A stretch of DNA of 64,000 bases, taken from contig NZ_CP063418.1 of assembly GCF_013184985.2 (NCBI RefSeq), positions 558,001 to 622,000 on the forward strand, read 5' to 3'. The position numbers and the translations under genes are program-made. Shown piece by piece: positions 16,400 to 27,700 of the stretch. Every line of letters starts with the position of its first letter. Positions within the stretch are counted from its first letter, which is position 1. The notes below the pieces were generated by a model, which saw nothing but the letters and a program-made list of their open reading frames with translations, searched no databases and was not told the origin of the DNA. This DNA comes from Actinomyces faecalis (GTDB lineage: Bacteria; Actinomycetota; Actinomycetes; Actinomycetales; Actinomycetaceae).

Positions 16400-17566
16400 C
16401 TAGCGACGGTGCGTGGTCGGTACCGGGTCCTCGGCCTCCAGGGAGGGGGCGAGCAGCCGACGGAAGGACTCCAGCCGGGCACGCCGTAGCCCTCGCGGCA
16501 CCTGGGACGCGGGTACGTGCCCGGTGCGGCCCGGTTCCGGTCTCAGCTCGGCAGCTTCCTGCGTCTGGACGCGCTCGGGACCGGTCCCAGCCCACTCGTC
16601 GAGGGCACAGTCGATGACGCCCTCCTCGTGGGTGCACCCGCGCGGGCAGGCCTGGGCGACCTCGGCCAGGTCCGGGAAGCCACGCAGGACGTCGGCGCTG
16701 GAGACGTGAGAGACTCCGAAGGAGCGCACGCCGGGCGTGTCGATGACCCAGCCGCCTGCGGGCAGCTCCAGGGCCTGCAGGCTGGTGGAGGTGTGCCGAC
16801 CGCGTCCGGTGACCTCGTTGACGTGGCCGGTCACGCGGTCAGCCCCTGGCACGAGGGCGTTGATGAGCGTGGACTTACCGACCCCGGAGTGCCCGACGAA
16901 GACCGCCGTGCGTCCAGCGACGGCCTCGCGTACCGCGGCCACGCCGTCGCCGGCGGCACGGGTTGCCTCAGCCCGGCTGGAGGGGTCGAGGTAGGTGGGG
17001 AAGGAGCGCACCCCCAGCGGCTCGTACAGGGCCAGCAGCGGGCCGGCGTCGGCGAGGTCGGACTTGGTCAGCACCAGCAGCGGCTCCATACCGGCGTCAT
17101 AGGCGGCCACGAGGTAGCGGTCGATCATGCGTGGACGTGGCTCGGGGTCTGCCACGGCGGTGACGATGACGAGGGCGTCAGCGTTGGCGACGACCGGCTT
17201 CTCGGTCCCGGCTGCGTCCCCGTCCTCAGCGCTGCGACGTAGGAGGGTGCGCCGTTCCTCGACCCGCACCATGCGCGCCAGGGTGTCCTTTCGGCCCGAG
17301 ACGTCACCGACGACTGCGACCTGGTCGCCCACGACGACCTTGCCCCGGCCCAGCTCGCGCGCCTTCATCGCCGTGACGTCCCCGGAGCCGTCCTCGGTGA
17401 GGGCCGGGTCGGCCAGGCGGATGCGGTAGTGGCCGCGGTCGATACGGGTCACGGTGCCGAGCACGGCGTCGTCGTGGCTGGGGCGCTGCTTGGTGCGCGG
17501 ACGTGACCCCTTGCCGGGGCGCACGCGCACGCGGGGGTCGTCGGTGCCGATGTCGCGACGGCTCAT
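16400..17566 (-). CDS. rsgA: Small-ribosomal-subunit maturation GTPase RsgA
   Basis: A 388-residue circularly permuted GTPase that acts late in 30S assembly. An OB-fold region (about residues 33-95) precedes the GTPase motifs in permuted order: TKSD, then the P-loop GHSGVGKST, then DTPGVRSFG. The C-terminal zinc site is visible in CPRGCTHEEGVIDCAL. Its ATG overlaps the aroA stop as ATGA, with GAGGAG just upstream, so translation is coupled to aroA. That pairing is common in actinobacteria. Confidence 0.96.
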   Translation of the reverse strand: MSRRDIGTDDPRVRVRPGKGSRPRTKQRPSHDDAVLGTVTRIDRGHYRIRLADPALTEDGSGDVTAMKARELGRGKVVVGDQVAVVGDVSGRKDTLARMVRVEERRTLLRRSAEDGDAAGTEKPVVANADALVIVTAVADPEPRPRMIDRYLVAAYDAGMEPLLVLTKSDLADAGPLLALYEPLGVRSFPTYLDPSSRAEATRAAGDGVAAVREAVAGRTAVFVGHSGVGKSTLINALVPGADRVTGHVNEVTGRGRHTSTSLQALELPAGGWVIDTPGVRSFGVSHVSSADVLRGFPDLAEVAQACPRGCTHEEGVIDCALDEWAGTGPERVQTQEAAELRPEPGRTGHVPASQVPRGLRRARLESFRRLLAPSLEAEDPVPTTHRR

Positions 17567-19182
17567 GGCTCCTCTTCCGCGTCGGGGGCGAGACGGTCCG
17601 AGCCTAGGGGGAGCGGGCGGGGCTCGTCAGCGCCAGGCACCGACGCCGGTGCGCCTGCCTGGGCGAGTACCTGCGACCACAGGCCGGGGAAGTCCGGCAG
17701 GGTCTTGGAGGTGCAGGCCACGTCGTCCAGCATGGTTCCCGGCAGCCCGAGACCTACCACGGCCGCGAAGGTCGCCATCCGGTGGTCGGCGTAGGCGCGC
17801 AGCTCGGCCGGGTGCAGCCCGGCGCCGTCGGGCAGGGCGTCAACCTCGATGCCGTCCTGCGTCTGACGTGCCACACCCCCGACCCGTCTCATCTCAGTGA
17901 CGAGGGCTGCCAGGCGGTCGGTCTCGTGCCCACGCAGGTGGGCGATCCCGCGCAGGCGGCTGGCGTGCCCCTGGGCACTGGCCAGCAGGGCGAGGGCGGC
18001 GACGGTGGGGGCGAGCTCGCCGACCGCTGACAGGTCCGCGTCGATACCGCACAGCCGTCCCGTGCCGCTGGCGGTGAGGAGCAGGGAGCCCTCGGGCTGG
18101 TTCGTGGTGCTGACCCGCCCGCCCAGGCGCGGCAGCAGGGACCGCCAGGCGTCGCCCGCCTGAGTGGTCTGAGCAGGCCAGTCGGGCACGCTCACGCGTC
18201 CTCCGGACACGAGCGCGGCAGCCAGGAAGGGGCCGGCGTTGGACAGGTCCGGCTCGATCGCCACCTCGCCCCCGCGGGGGCGGCCGGGCGCGACCAGCCA
18301 GCTCCGCTCGCCGTCGGGTGCCTGCGGCTCAGGCTCGACGACGCCGATGCCACGCTCACGCAGGCTGGCCACCGTCATGGCCACGTGCGGCAGCGAGGGC
18401 ACGGGGCCGGTGGGGGTGACGCTCAGGCCACCGGGCAGGAGCGGGCCGACCAGGAGAAGGGCAGAGAGGAACTGGGAGGAGCCTGAGGCGTCCACGTCCA
18501 CGTGCGTGGTGAGGACGCCTGGAACCGACTCCGCCGGTGCCTGCCCCACGGGTGCGGTTGCGGCCGCTGAGTGCGGGCGGACGGGGGCCGGGGTGACGAC
18601 CACGGGCAGGTGCCCCTGCCGGCCGAGGTAGGTCAGGCCCGCACCGAGCTGGGTCAGTGAGTCCAGCAGCGGACCGAGCGGGCGCAGCCGGGCGCCGTCG
18701 TCGCCGTCGAAGAGGACCGGGGCGTCTGCCAGGGCTGCCAGTGGCGGGACGAAGCGCATGACGGTTCCTGCCAGGCCGCAGTCGATCCGAGCGGAAGGGA
18801 TGGGGCGCCCCGGGACCGGGGACTGGCTAGCGGCACCAGGGCTGACAGAGGCCGCGGAGGCCGTGGTGCGCACGCGCAAGGGCACAGGGGCTGGGACGAC
18901 GCGCACCGCGGTGGCGTCCTCACTGAGGGACTCGAAACGGGCGCCGAAGGTCTCCAGGGCGGCTCGCATGAGGTCGGTGTCGCGAGAGCGCAGCACGCCT
19001 GTCAGGGTCGTCGGCGAGTCGGCGAGGGCGGCCAGCAGGAGGGCACGAGCGGTCAGCGACTTCGAGCCGGGCAGGCGGACGACGGCGTCGAGCTCTCCGG
19101 CTGCGGCGGGGGCGAGCCAGGGCACGGGCGTGTCGACCCGGGTGGGCGAGGCCTCAACGGACGTGCTGACGGGGTCTTTCAC
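17563..19182 (-). CDS. aroA: 3-phosphoshikimate 1-carboxyvinyltransferase (EPSP synthase)
   Basis: Sixth step of the shikimate pathway, joining shikimate-3-phosphate and phosphoenolpyruvate. Motifs: LPGSKSLTARALLLAALADS near residue 38, CGLAGTVMRFVPPLAAL, SGSSQFLSALLL, ETDRLAALVTEM, YADHRMATFAAVVGL and TSKTLPDFPGLW. At 539 residues it is about 100 longer than usual; Ala/Pro-rich inserts occur near residues 107-127 and 205-225. The start is GTG with GACAAT six bases before it and no ribosome site. It is coupled to rsgA. Confidence 0.95.
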   Translation of the reverse strand: MKDPVSTSVEASPTRVDTPVPWLAPAAAGELDAVVRLPGSKSLTARALLLAALADSPTTLTGVLRSRDTDLMRAALETFGARFESLSEDATAVRVVPAPVPLRVRTTASAASVSPGAASQSPVPGRPIPSARIDCGLAGTVMRFVPPLAALADAPVLFDGDDGARLRPLGPLLDSLTQLGAGLTYLGRQGHLPVVVTPAPVRPHSAAATAPVGQAPAESVPGVLTTHVDVDASGSSQFLSALLLVGPLLPGGLSVTPTGPVPSLPHVAMTVASLRERGIGVVEPEPQAPDGERSWLVAPGRPRGGEVAIEPDLSNAGPFLAAALVSGGRVSVPDWPAQTTQAGDAWRSLLPRLGGRVSTTNQPEGSLLLTASGTGRLCGIDADLSAVGELAPTVAALALLASAQGHASRLRGIAHLRGHETDRLAALVTEMRRVGGVARQTQDGIEVDALPDGAGLHPAELRAYADHRMATFAAVVGLGLPGTMLDDVACTSKTLPDFPGLWSQVLAQAGAPASVPGADEPRPLPLGSDRLAPDAEEEP

Positions 19183-19330
19183 AGGTGCATTGTCGCAGGC
19201 GACGAGGAAGGTTCTCTCCCTGGCACTGTGGCTGCCTCCTCGCGTTACTCACTCCTCTCCCCACGCAGCTGCGAGTGGCATCCGGTCAGGAGGGGAGGTG
19301 AAGGCGTCCGGAGGCGAGGCTCCGCAGTGC

Positions 19331-21562
<2,232 letters not shown>

Positions 21563-21726
21563 GGTCTCTCCTGACGGCTTGTTGACTGTGACGGACAGCC
21601 TATCGTGTGACCTCGGTCCTACCTGCCCATCTGCTCGTGACGCGAGACGCCGGGCTGAGACTGAGCGAGGGCCACCGGTCAGGACGAACCGGTGGCCCTC
21701 GTGGCGGACGACGGCTGGTACGAGGC

Positions 21727-22215
21727 TCAGGCCTCAGCGGCACTGAGGTACGCGGCCTCCATCGCCTCTCGCTGGGCGCGGGCGTTGGCGCGGCGCCAGG
21801 CCAGGGAGGGCTTGCCCTCACGGTCGACGGCGGCCAGCAGCAGGCCGGCTCCGACGGCGCCCCCGCGGGCCAGCCCGGAGAGGGTCTCCTTGCGCTGGGC
21901 CTTGTCCCGCACGGTCCACACCGGGTTGTTGACCAGGGTCAGGGGCAGGTTGAGGGTGGCGAGCACGACGGCGCACGAGCGAGGAGCCGTTCCTGTGGCA
22001 AGACCCAGGCCTGCTGCGACGCTCACGGCACCGCTGACGCGAGTCAGCATCGTCGCGTCCGAGGTGAGCATCGGTGGCAGGCCGGCCTTCTCCAGCGTCG
22101 GCATGACCTTCTCAAGCTTCTCGACGTGACGCTGCGGGCGCGCGATGGCGTCGACGCCGTCAATGACGAAGGAGGCGGCGAGCATAGGGCGGGCGAAGGC
22201 GCGCAGAAGATCCAT
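21727..22215 (-). CDS. DoxX-family membrane protein
   Basis: A 162-residue protein with about four hydrophobic helices. [20 protein letters not shown] at the start and the [16 protein letters not shown] helix fit the DoxX family, which includes actinobacterial partners in thiol and oxidative-stress complexes. The first helix is preceded by ATG at 22215 with GAGGA upstream; a GTG 18 bases earlier is the alternative. It diverges from the sigH operon, a suggestive neighbour, but its own function is not known from sequence. Confidence 0.8.
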   Translation of the reverse strand: MDLLRAFARPMLAASFVIDGVDAIARPQRHVEKLEKVMPTLEKAGLPPMLTSDATMLTRVSGAVSVAAGLGLATGTAPRSCAVVLATLNLPLTLVNNPVWTVRDKAQRKETLSGLARGGAVGAGLLLAAVDREGKPSLAWRRANARAQREAMEAAYLSAAEA

Positions 22216-22286
22216 GAGGTCATCCTCGCGCACCTGGGCCCCGTGTGCCAGCCCTTACGGGACTGAGGCTGACGGTCGTCAGCGGC

Positions 22287-22313
22287 GGGAACAAGATCCG
22301 GCGCGCCGTCGTT
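22287..22313 (+). promoter_or_regulatory. SigH/SigR-type promoter upstream of the sigma factor gene
   Basis: GGGAAC (22287-22292) and GTT (22311-22313) are separated by 18 bases, matching the promoter pattern known for actinobacterial SigR/SigH (GGAA(T/C)-N18-GTT). The transcript would begin only a few bases before the start codons at 22318/22324, so the gene is probably autoregulated. Confidence 0.65.
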
Positions 22314-22323
22314 AGGGGTGTCG

Positions 22324-23133
22324 ATGAGCAGGACAACCGTGACCGTACCCGCCGCGGCGCAGCCGGGCGCCCGCGAGGGCAGCGGGCTAGGCTCGTGGCT
22401 GATGAGGGATATCCAGACCACCGGGGCCGCTGGCCCGGATGACGCGCACGAGGCCCTGGGACGCCACGACCTGGCCGAGCTGATCGATCCTGACGGTGAG
22501 CCTGGCGAGCAGATCGACAGGGCCCCGAGCACGGAGACCGAGGCAGAGCGGGCCGCCCGCTTCGAGGCTGACGCGCTGCCCTACCTGGACCAGCTCTACG
22601 GCGCGGCCCTGCGGATGACTCGCAACGGGGCTGATGCCGAGGACCTGGTCCAGGACGCCTACGCCAAGGCCTTTGCCGCCTTTCACCAGTACCGTCCGGG
22701 CACCAACCTCAAGGCCTGGCTGTACCGGATCCTGACCAACACCTTCATCAACTCCTACCGCAGGAAGCAGCGTGAGCCGCTGCAGTCGGACGCCGACGCC
22801 GTGGAGGACTGGCAGCTGCACCGCGCTGCCTCGCACGACTCAGTAGGCCTGCCGAGCGCCGAGAACCTGGCTCTGGACGACCTGCCTGACGACGACATCA
22901 AGGCTGCGCTCCAGGAGCTGAGCGAGGACCGGCGGCTGGCCGTCTACCTCGCTGACGTGGAGGGCTTCTCGTACAAGGAGATCGCCGAGATCATGAACAC
23001 CCCCATCGGAACCGTGATGTCCCGTCTGCACCGTGGTCGGCGCCAGCTGCGCGAGCTGCTGGCGGACCACGCGCGGGAGCTGGGCTACCTGCGAGACGGG
23101 GAGAGTGCGGACGAGAGAAAGGGTGAGCACTGA
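22324..23133 (+). CDS. sigH: Thiol-stress ECF sigma factor (SigH/SigR type)
   Basis: An ECF sigma factor whose sigma-2 region ([36 protein letters not shown]) and sigma-4 region ([38 protein letters not shown]) closely follow actinobacterial SigH/SigR. Relatives drive thioredoxin and protein-quality genes after disulfide stress. Start choice is open: ATG 22324 follows AGGGG and a SigH-like promoter (269 residues); ATG 22402 would give 243 residues, nearer the usual length, and follows TAGGCT by eight bases. The stop overlaps the start of the anti-sigma gene by one base. Confidence 0.93.
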   Translation: MSRTTVTVPAAAQPGAREGSGLGSWLMRDIQTTGAAGPDDAHEALGRHDLAELIDPDGEPGEQIDRAPSTETEAERAARFEADALPYLDQLYGAALRMTRNGADAEDLVQDAYAKAFAAFHQYRPGTNLKAWLYRILTNTFINSYRRKQREPLQSDADAVEDWQLHRAASHDSVGLPSAENLALDDLPDDDIKAALQELSEDRRLAVYLADVEGFSYKEIAEIMNTPIGTVMSRLHRGRRQLRELLADHARELGYLRDGESADERKGEH

Positions 23134-23486
23134 TGGGGGACGCGATGCGGCCGGGTACAGGCGAGGGGGTACAGGACCCCGGGTGCTCCTGCAGCGAGGC
23201 TCGGGCCCATCTGGAGGCCTTTCTCGACCACGAGTGCGACGGGGACCTGAGCAGCCGGCTGGCTGAGCACGTGGCCAGGTGTGAGCACTGCTCGCGCCTG
23301 GCGGACGCAGAGGTGCACCTGCGCGAGATCCTGCGCTCGCGCTGCGCTGAGCAGGCGCCGCCCGAGCTGCGTGCGAGGGTGCTGGGGAGGCTGTCCGTCA
23401 TGCGGAGCACGACGGTGAGCCAGGTCAGCGGCGGTGGTTGCACGGTGACCTCGTACAGTTCCACCGTGCGCTACAGCCAGGACTGA
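23133..23486 (+). CDS. rsrA: Zinc-binding anti-sigma factor (RsrA/RshA type)
   Basis: A 117-residue cytoplasmic protein holding the ZAS signature HVARCEHC (His46, Cys50, Cys53) with an additional Cys35 upstream, the set that binds zinc and forms the redox switch in RsrA. It is expected to hold SigH inactive until thiol oxidation releases it. Its ATG overlaps the sigH stop (TGATG) and has AAAGGG upstream. The extra Cys18, Cys20, Cys71 and Cys102 are outside the core. Confidence 0.92.
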   Translation: MGDAMRPGTGEGVQDPGCSCSEARAHLEAFLDHECDGDLSSRLAEHVARCEHCSRLADAEVHLREILRSRCAEQAPPELRARVLGRLSVMRSTTVSQVSGGGCTVTSYSSTVRYSQD

Positions 23487-23602
23487 GGCTGGTGGGGCGT
23501 GACCGGGCTCATGGAGCCTGTGCTGGTCGCGGTGTCACGCCGTATGCGAGGATGGTCTGCGGTTAGTGCCCGGTTGGGCAGCCCACACTTGAGGAGGCCA
23601 CT

Positions 23603-23677
23603 ATGAGCAAGCGCGGTCGTAAGCGTCGTGCCCGTGCGAAGTCCAACGCGAACCACGGCAAGCGTCCCAACGCCTGA
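23603..23677 (+). CDS. 50S ribosomal protein bL37
   Basis: A 24-residue, strongly basic protein (begins MSKRGRKRRARAK, ends NHGKRPNA) matching the actinobacterial ribosomal protein bL37, formerly labelled an AURKAIP1/COX24-domain protein. A perfect GAGGAGG ribosome site lies five bases before the ATG, and a strong terminator follows at 23710. It is a stand-alone gene just after sigH-rsrA, as often in actinobacteria. Confidence 0.93.
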   Translation: MSKRGRKRRARAKSNANHGKRPNA

Positions 23678-23709
23678 GCCGGGTCGCTGCGGCACCCAGG
23701 TCAACGACG

Positions 23710-23747
23710 GCGGCCGGTCACCTTCGGGAGGCCGGCCGCTTTGTCTT
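23710..23747 (+). terminator. Rho-independent terminator of bL37
   Basis: GCGGCCGG (23710-23717) and CCGGCCGC (23732-23739) make a GC-rich stem with an inner CCT/AGG pair, followed directly by TTTGTCTT. Confidence 0.85.
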
Positions 23748-24019
23748 ACCTCTGTTCTTTCTGAGAAGTCATTGTAGAGATGACACGCTCGGTGACGAGG
23801 TCGTGTGGCTCAGGGGCAACGGGGCTGTCGCCAAAGAGTCGGTCTTTACGGGCCTCAACCCAGTCCACGCTGTCAAGCCGAACCAGAACGTCCTGCAGAC
23901 GGATGACGCCTGGGGCCTCGTCCCGGCTCCGTCGTTCCCGTGCGGGTGTGCAGGTACGCCGTTCAGTACGCAGGTCCGAGGTGCGCACTCACACCTGCAC
24001 GCTCGCCAGGGAGGAGGGC
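23748..24019. other. Intergenic stretch without a recognisable gene
   Basis: About 270 bases between the bL37 terminator and the SGNH gene. Both strands have short open frames, for example about 50 codons on the minus strand ending near 23746, but there is no ribosome site or family resemblance. An 8-base inverted pair GTGCAGGT / ACCTGCAC occurs around 23946 and 23993. It may be gene remnant; I see nothing firm. Confidence 0.4.
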
Positions 24020-24610
24020 CTAGGCGGTCGGCTCAGTCACGCCCATCCACTCGTACCACCCGCGGTGCAGCACCAGCCAGGCCATGAGGCCGTACCCTGC
24101 CTGCCCCGGGTGCGTACCTCCGGCGCTGGCGGTATCCGTCTCCCACTGGTCGTGGTTGCGCAGCGCGTTGAAGGTCTCGACGAAAGGAGTACCGCGCCGG
24201 CTGCAGACCTCGCTGACCGCGTGGGAGAGCCTGGCCGTAGCGTCGGGGTCGACGGCGGGGAGCGGAGGCGGCCCCACCACGAGGCACGGACGGTGCTCGC
24301 TAGCCGCGGCGTCCAGGATGTTGGCCAGTGCCAGGCGGCTGCGGGCCGGCGAGACCCCGGCGACGACGTCGGCCGTACCGACGCCGATGACGAGCCGGTT
24401 GACGCCGCCGTGGCTCGTACGCCTGACGACCTCCTCGTGCCAGCGCTGGGCGAGCTGCGCCGTGGTCTCTGACGGGACGGCGAGGGTGAAGGTGACGGCG
24501 TCGACTCCTCGGGTGCGAGCCATGACACGGCCGGTCCAGCCCAGAGCGCGGGCGTCGCCGTAGCCGGCCACGAGCTCGTCGCCGATGAAGTGGATCCGCG
24601 TCTGCTCCAC
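24020..24610 (-). CDS. SGNH/GDSL-type hydrolase-like protein with altered nucleophile motif
   Basis: A 196-residue single-domain protein laid out like SGNH hydrolases. Block I reads FIGDELVAGYGD, so the expected catalytic Ser of GDS is Glu; block III reads VIGVGTADVV; and the C-terminal block is GGTHPGQAGYGLMA with the His in place. Loss of the Ser argues against ordinary esterase chemistry, although a similar actinobacterial subfamily exists. GTG at 24610 has AAAGGA upstream; the open frame continues earlier only as Arg-rich sequence. No signal peptide. It is the gene after kgd's end on the minus strand but separated by 180 bases. Confidence 0.72.
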   Translation of the reverse strand: MEQTRIHFIGDELVAGYGDARALGWTGRVMARTRGVDAVTFTLAVPSETTAQLAQRWHEEVVRRTSHGGVNRLVIGVGTADVVAGVSPARSRLALANILDAAASEHRPCLVVGPPPLPAVDPDATARLSHAVSEVCSRRGTPFVETFNALRNHDQWETDTASAGGTHPGQAGYGLMAWLVLHRGWYEWMGVTEPTA

Positions 24611-24789
24611 GGGAGTCCTTTCTGATCGCCTGCCTGTGCGCCTGACGCTACCGCGCGCAGGTGCCCGGGCGCAGCAGCGACAGGGGTCCGTCCGCCCGAT
24701 CACACGGCTGACTGGCCACAAGCGTGCGGACGACCGGGAGGACCGACGGCGCAGGCAGGTCAGTCAGCGTACTCGTGGCAGGAGAAGCC

Positions 24790-27700
24790 TCAGTCACGGG
24801 CGAAGGCCTGGGCCATGAGGTCGGCCTGGGTGCGCTTGTAGGCGCCGACCGTGCCGACCGCGGGAGCCGCGGCCTCGGGACGCGAGACGAGGCGGACCGG
24901 GCCGGAGGCCGTCATCGAGTCCGGCAGGTGCAGACCGAGGTAGGGCCAGACGCCCTGGTTGGCTGCCTCGTCCTGGACCCAGCAGACCTGCGCGCCGGCG
25001 AAGGGAGCCAGCGCCTGGGTGAGCTCGGCCTCGGGCAACGGGTAGAGCTGCTCCAGGCGCACGATCGCCACTGAGGTGTCACCTCGCTTGGAGCGCTCGG
25101 CCAGCAGGTCGTAGTAGACGCGGCCCGAGCACACGAGCACACGCGTCACCCCTGTGCCTGAGGCGATAGCGGGATCCACCTCGCCGATGACCGGTGTGAA
25201 GCAGCCGGACGTGAATTCCTCCACCGGGCTGGAGGCGGTCTTCAGCCGCAGCAGCTGCTTGGGGGTGAAGACCACCAGGGGGCGGCGTGGGCGACGGTAG
25301 GCCTGCTCGCGCAGCATGTGGAAGTGGTTGGCCGGGGTTGAGGGCATGACCACCCACATGTTGTCCTGGGCGCACATCTGCAGGTAGCGCTCGATGCGTG
25401 CTGAGGAGTGGTCCGGCCCCTGGCCCTCCTGGCCGTGGGGAAGCAGGAGGACGAGCCCTGAGCGCTGACCCCACTTCTGGGTGGCGGAGGTGATGTACTC
25501 GTCGATCACGGACTGGGCGCCGTTGGCGAAGTCCCCGAACTGGGCCTCCCACATGGTCAGTGCCTCTGGCCGCTCCACCGAGTAGCCGTACTCGAAGGCC
25601 ATGGCCGCGTACTCGCTCAGCAGGGAGTCGTAGATCTCCAGCGGTGCCTGGTCCGGGGTGAGGAAGTCCAGCGGCGTCCACTCCTGGCCGTTGGCGTTGT
25701 CGTGCAGGACCGCATGACGCTGGGCGAAGGTTGCTCGACGTGCGTCCTCCCCGGCCAGGCGCACCGGCACGCCCTCCATGAGGAGGGACCCCAGGGCGAT
25801 GAGCTCGCCCAGACCCCAGTCAATGCCGCCCTCGCGCGTGGCCTGCTGACGCTTGGCCAGCATCGCCGCGAGCTTGGGGTGGATCTTGAAGCCCTGGGGA
25901 TAGGACACCTGAGAGTCGCCGACGCGCTCAACGACGTCGCGTCCCACCGCGCTGGTCCACCCGATCATCATGCCGGCGCCGGCCTCCTGGGAGGCGGGCA
26001 CCTCCAGGCTCGTGCGTGCCTGGCCCACGGTTGTGGGGTCCGCCTGGGACTGTGCCTCGGCATCGTCCTGGGGGCGGGTGAGGGGGGCGTCGTCCCCGGC
26101 CTGGTGGGCGGCGCGCGTCTCGGTCAGGATCCGCTCCAGCTCACCGTGGAAGGCGTCCTCAATCGCCTTGGCGTCCTCCGTGGTGATGTCACCGCGGCCC
26201 ACCAGGTCGCGGGTGTAGACCTCGCGGGTCGAGGGCAGGGAGTCGATGAGGTGGTACATGACCGGCTGCGTCATCGAGGGGTCGTCGCCCTCGTTGTGTC
26301 CGCGGCGGCGGTAGCAGATGAGGTCGATGATGACGTCCTTGTGGAAGGTTGCCCGGTACTCGTAGGCCCGGCGCGCTGCGCGGGCCACGGTCTCGGGATC
26401 GTCGGCGTTGACATGGAAGATCGGCACCTGCAGGCCCTTGGCCAGGTCCGTGGCGTAGGTGGTCGAGCGCGCGGAGGCCGCGCCGGTGGTAAAACCGATC
26501 TGGTTGTTGACGATGACGTGCACCGTGCCGCCCGTGCGGTAGGCCGGCAGCTGGCTCATGTTGAGCGTCTCGTAGACCACGCCCTGGCCGGCGAAGGCGG
26601 CGTCGCCGTGGACGAGCACGGGCATGACCGTGTAGCCCTTGTCTCCCAGGCCGATACGGTCCTGCTTGGCGCGCACGATGCCCTCGACGACGCCGTCGAC
26701 CGTCTCCAGGTGAGAGGGGTTGGCCGCCAGGGACACCCGGGTGCTCACACCCTCGGTGCCGGTGTAGACGCCCTCGGTGCCTAGGTGGTACTTCACGTCC
26801 CCGGTTCCGGCGCCGGCGATAACGCCGTTGCCGTCAAACTCGTCGAAGACCTGACCGTAGGACTTGCCGGCGATATTGGTCAGCACATTGAGACGCCCGC
26901 GGTGGGCCATGCCGATGACGACCTCGTCCAGGCCGTCGTGGGCGGCCTCGTCCAGCAGACGGTCCAGCAGCACGATGAGGGACTCCCCGCCCTCCAGGCT
27001 AAAGCGCTTCTGCCCCACGTACTTGGTCTGCAAGAAGGTCTCGAAGGCCTCAGCCTGGGCGAGCTTGGTGAGGATACGACGGCGCTCCGCGGCGGTGGTG
27101 GCCTCCCACTCGGCTTCCAGGCGCTCCTGCCACCAGCGGCGCTGGGCCGGGTCCTGGATATGCATGTACTCCACACCCACGGTACGGCAGTAGGACTCGC
27201 GCAGGCGCTCCAGGATCTGGCGCAGCGTGGCGCGCTCGGTGCCGCCCAGGCCTCCGGTGGGGAAGGTACGGTCCAGGTCCCACAGGCTCAGGCCGTAAGA
27301 GGACAGGGACAGGTCGGGGTGGCGGCGCAGGCGGAAGGTCAGGGGATCGGTGTCCGCGGCCAGGTGCCCGCGCTGGCGGAAGGCGTGGATGAGCTCGGCC
27401 ACGCGTGCGGGCTTGCCGGTCTCCAGCTGCGGGTCGTATGTGGTGTCCCGCTCCCAGCGGATGGGCTCGTGCGGCACGCGCATGGAGGAGAAGCAACGGT
27501 CCCAGAACCCGTCCAGCCCCAGCAGCTTGCGCTCGACCAGGCGCAGGAACTCTCCTGACAACGCGCCCTGGATGACGCGGTGGTCGTAGGTCGAGGTCAG
27601 GGTGAAGGTCTTGCCCACGCCCTGGCGTGCCAGGGTCTCCTCGCTGGCCCCGGCGAAGGCAGCGGGATAGGCCATCGAGCCCACGCCGATGATCGCGCCC

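Noticed and set aside
23746-23988. An 80-codon minus-strand frame after the bL37 terminator
   Set aside because: No ribosome site, no recognisable family, and it begins in low-complexity Arg-rich sequence. Kept only as a comment on the intergenic stretch.
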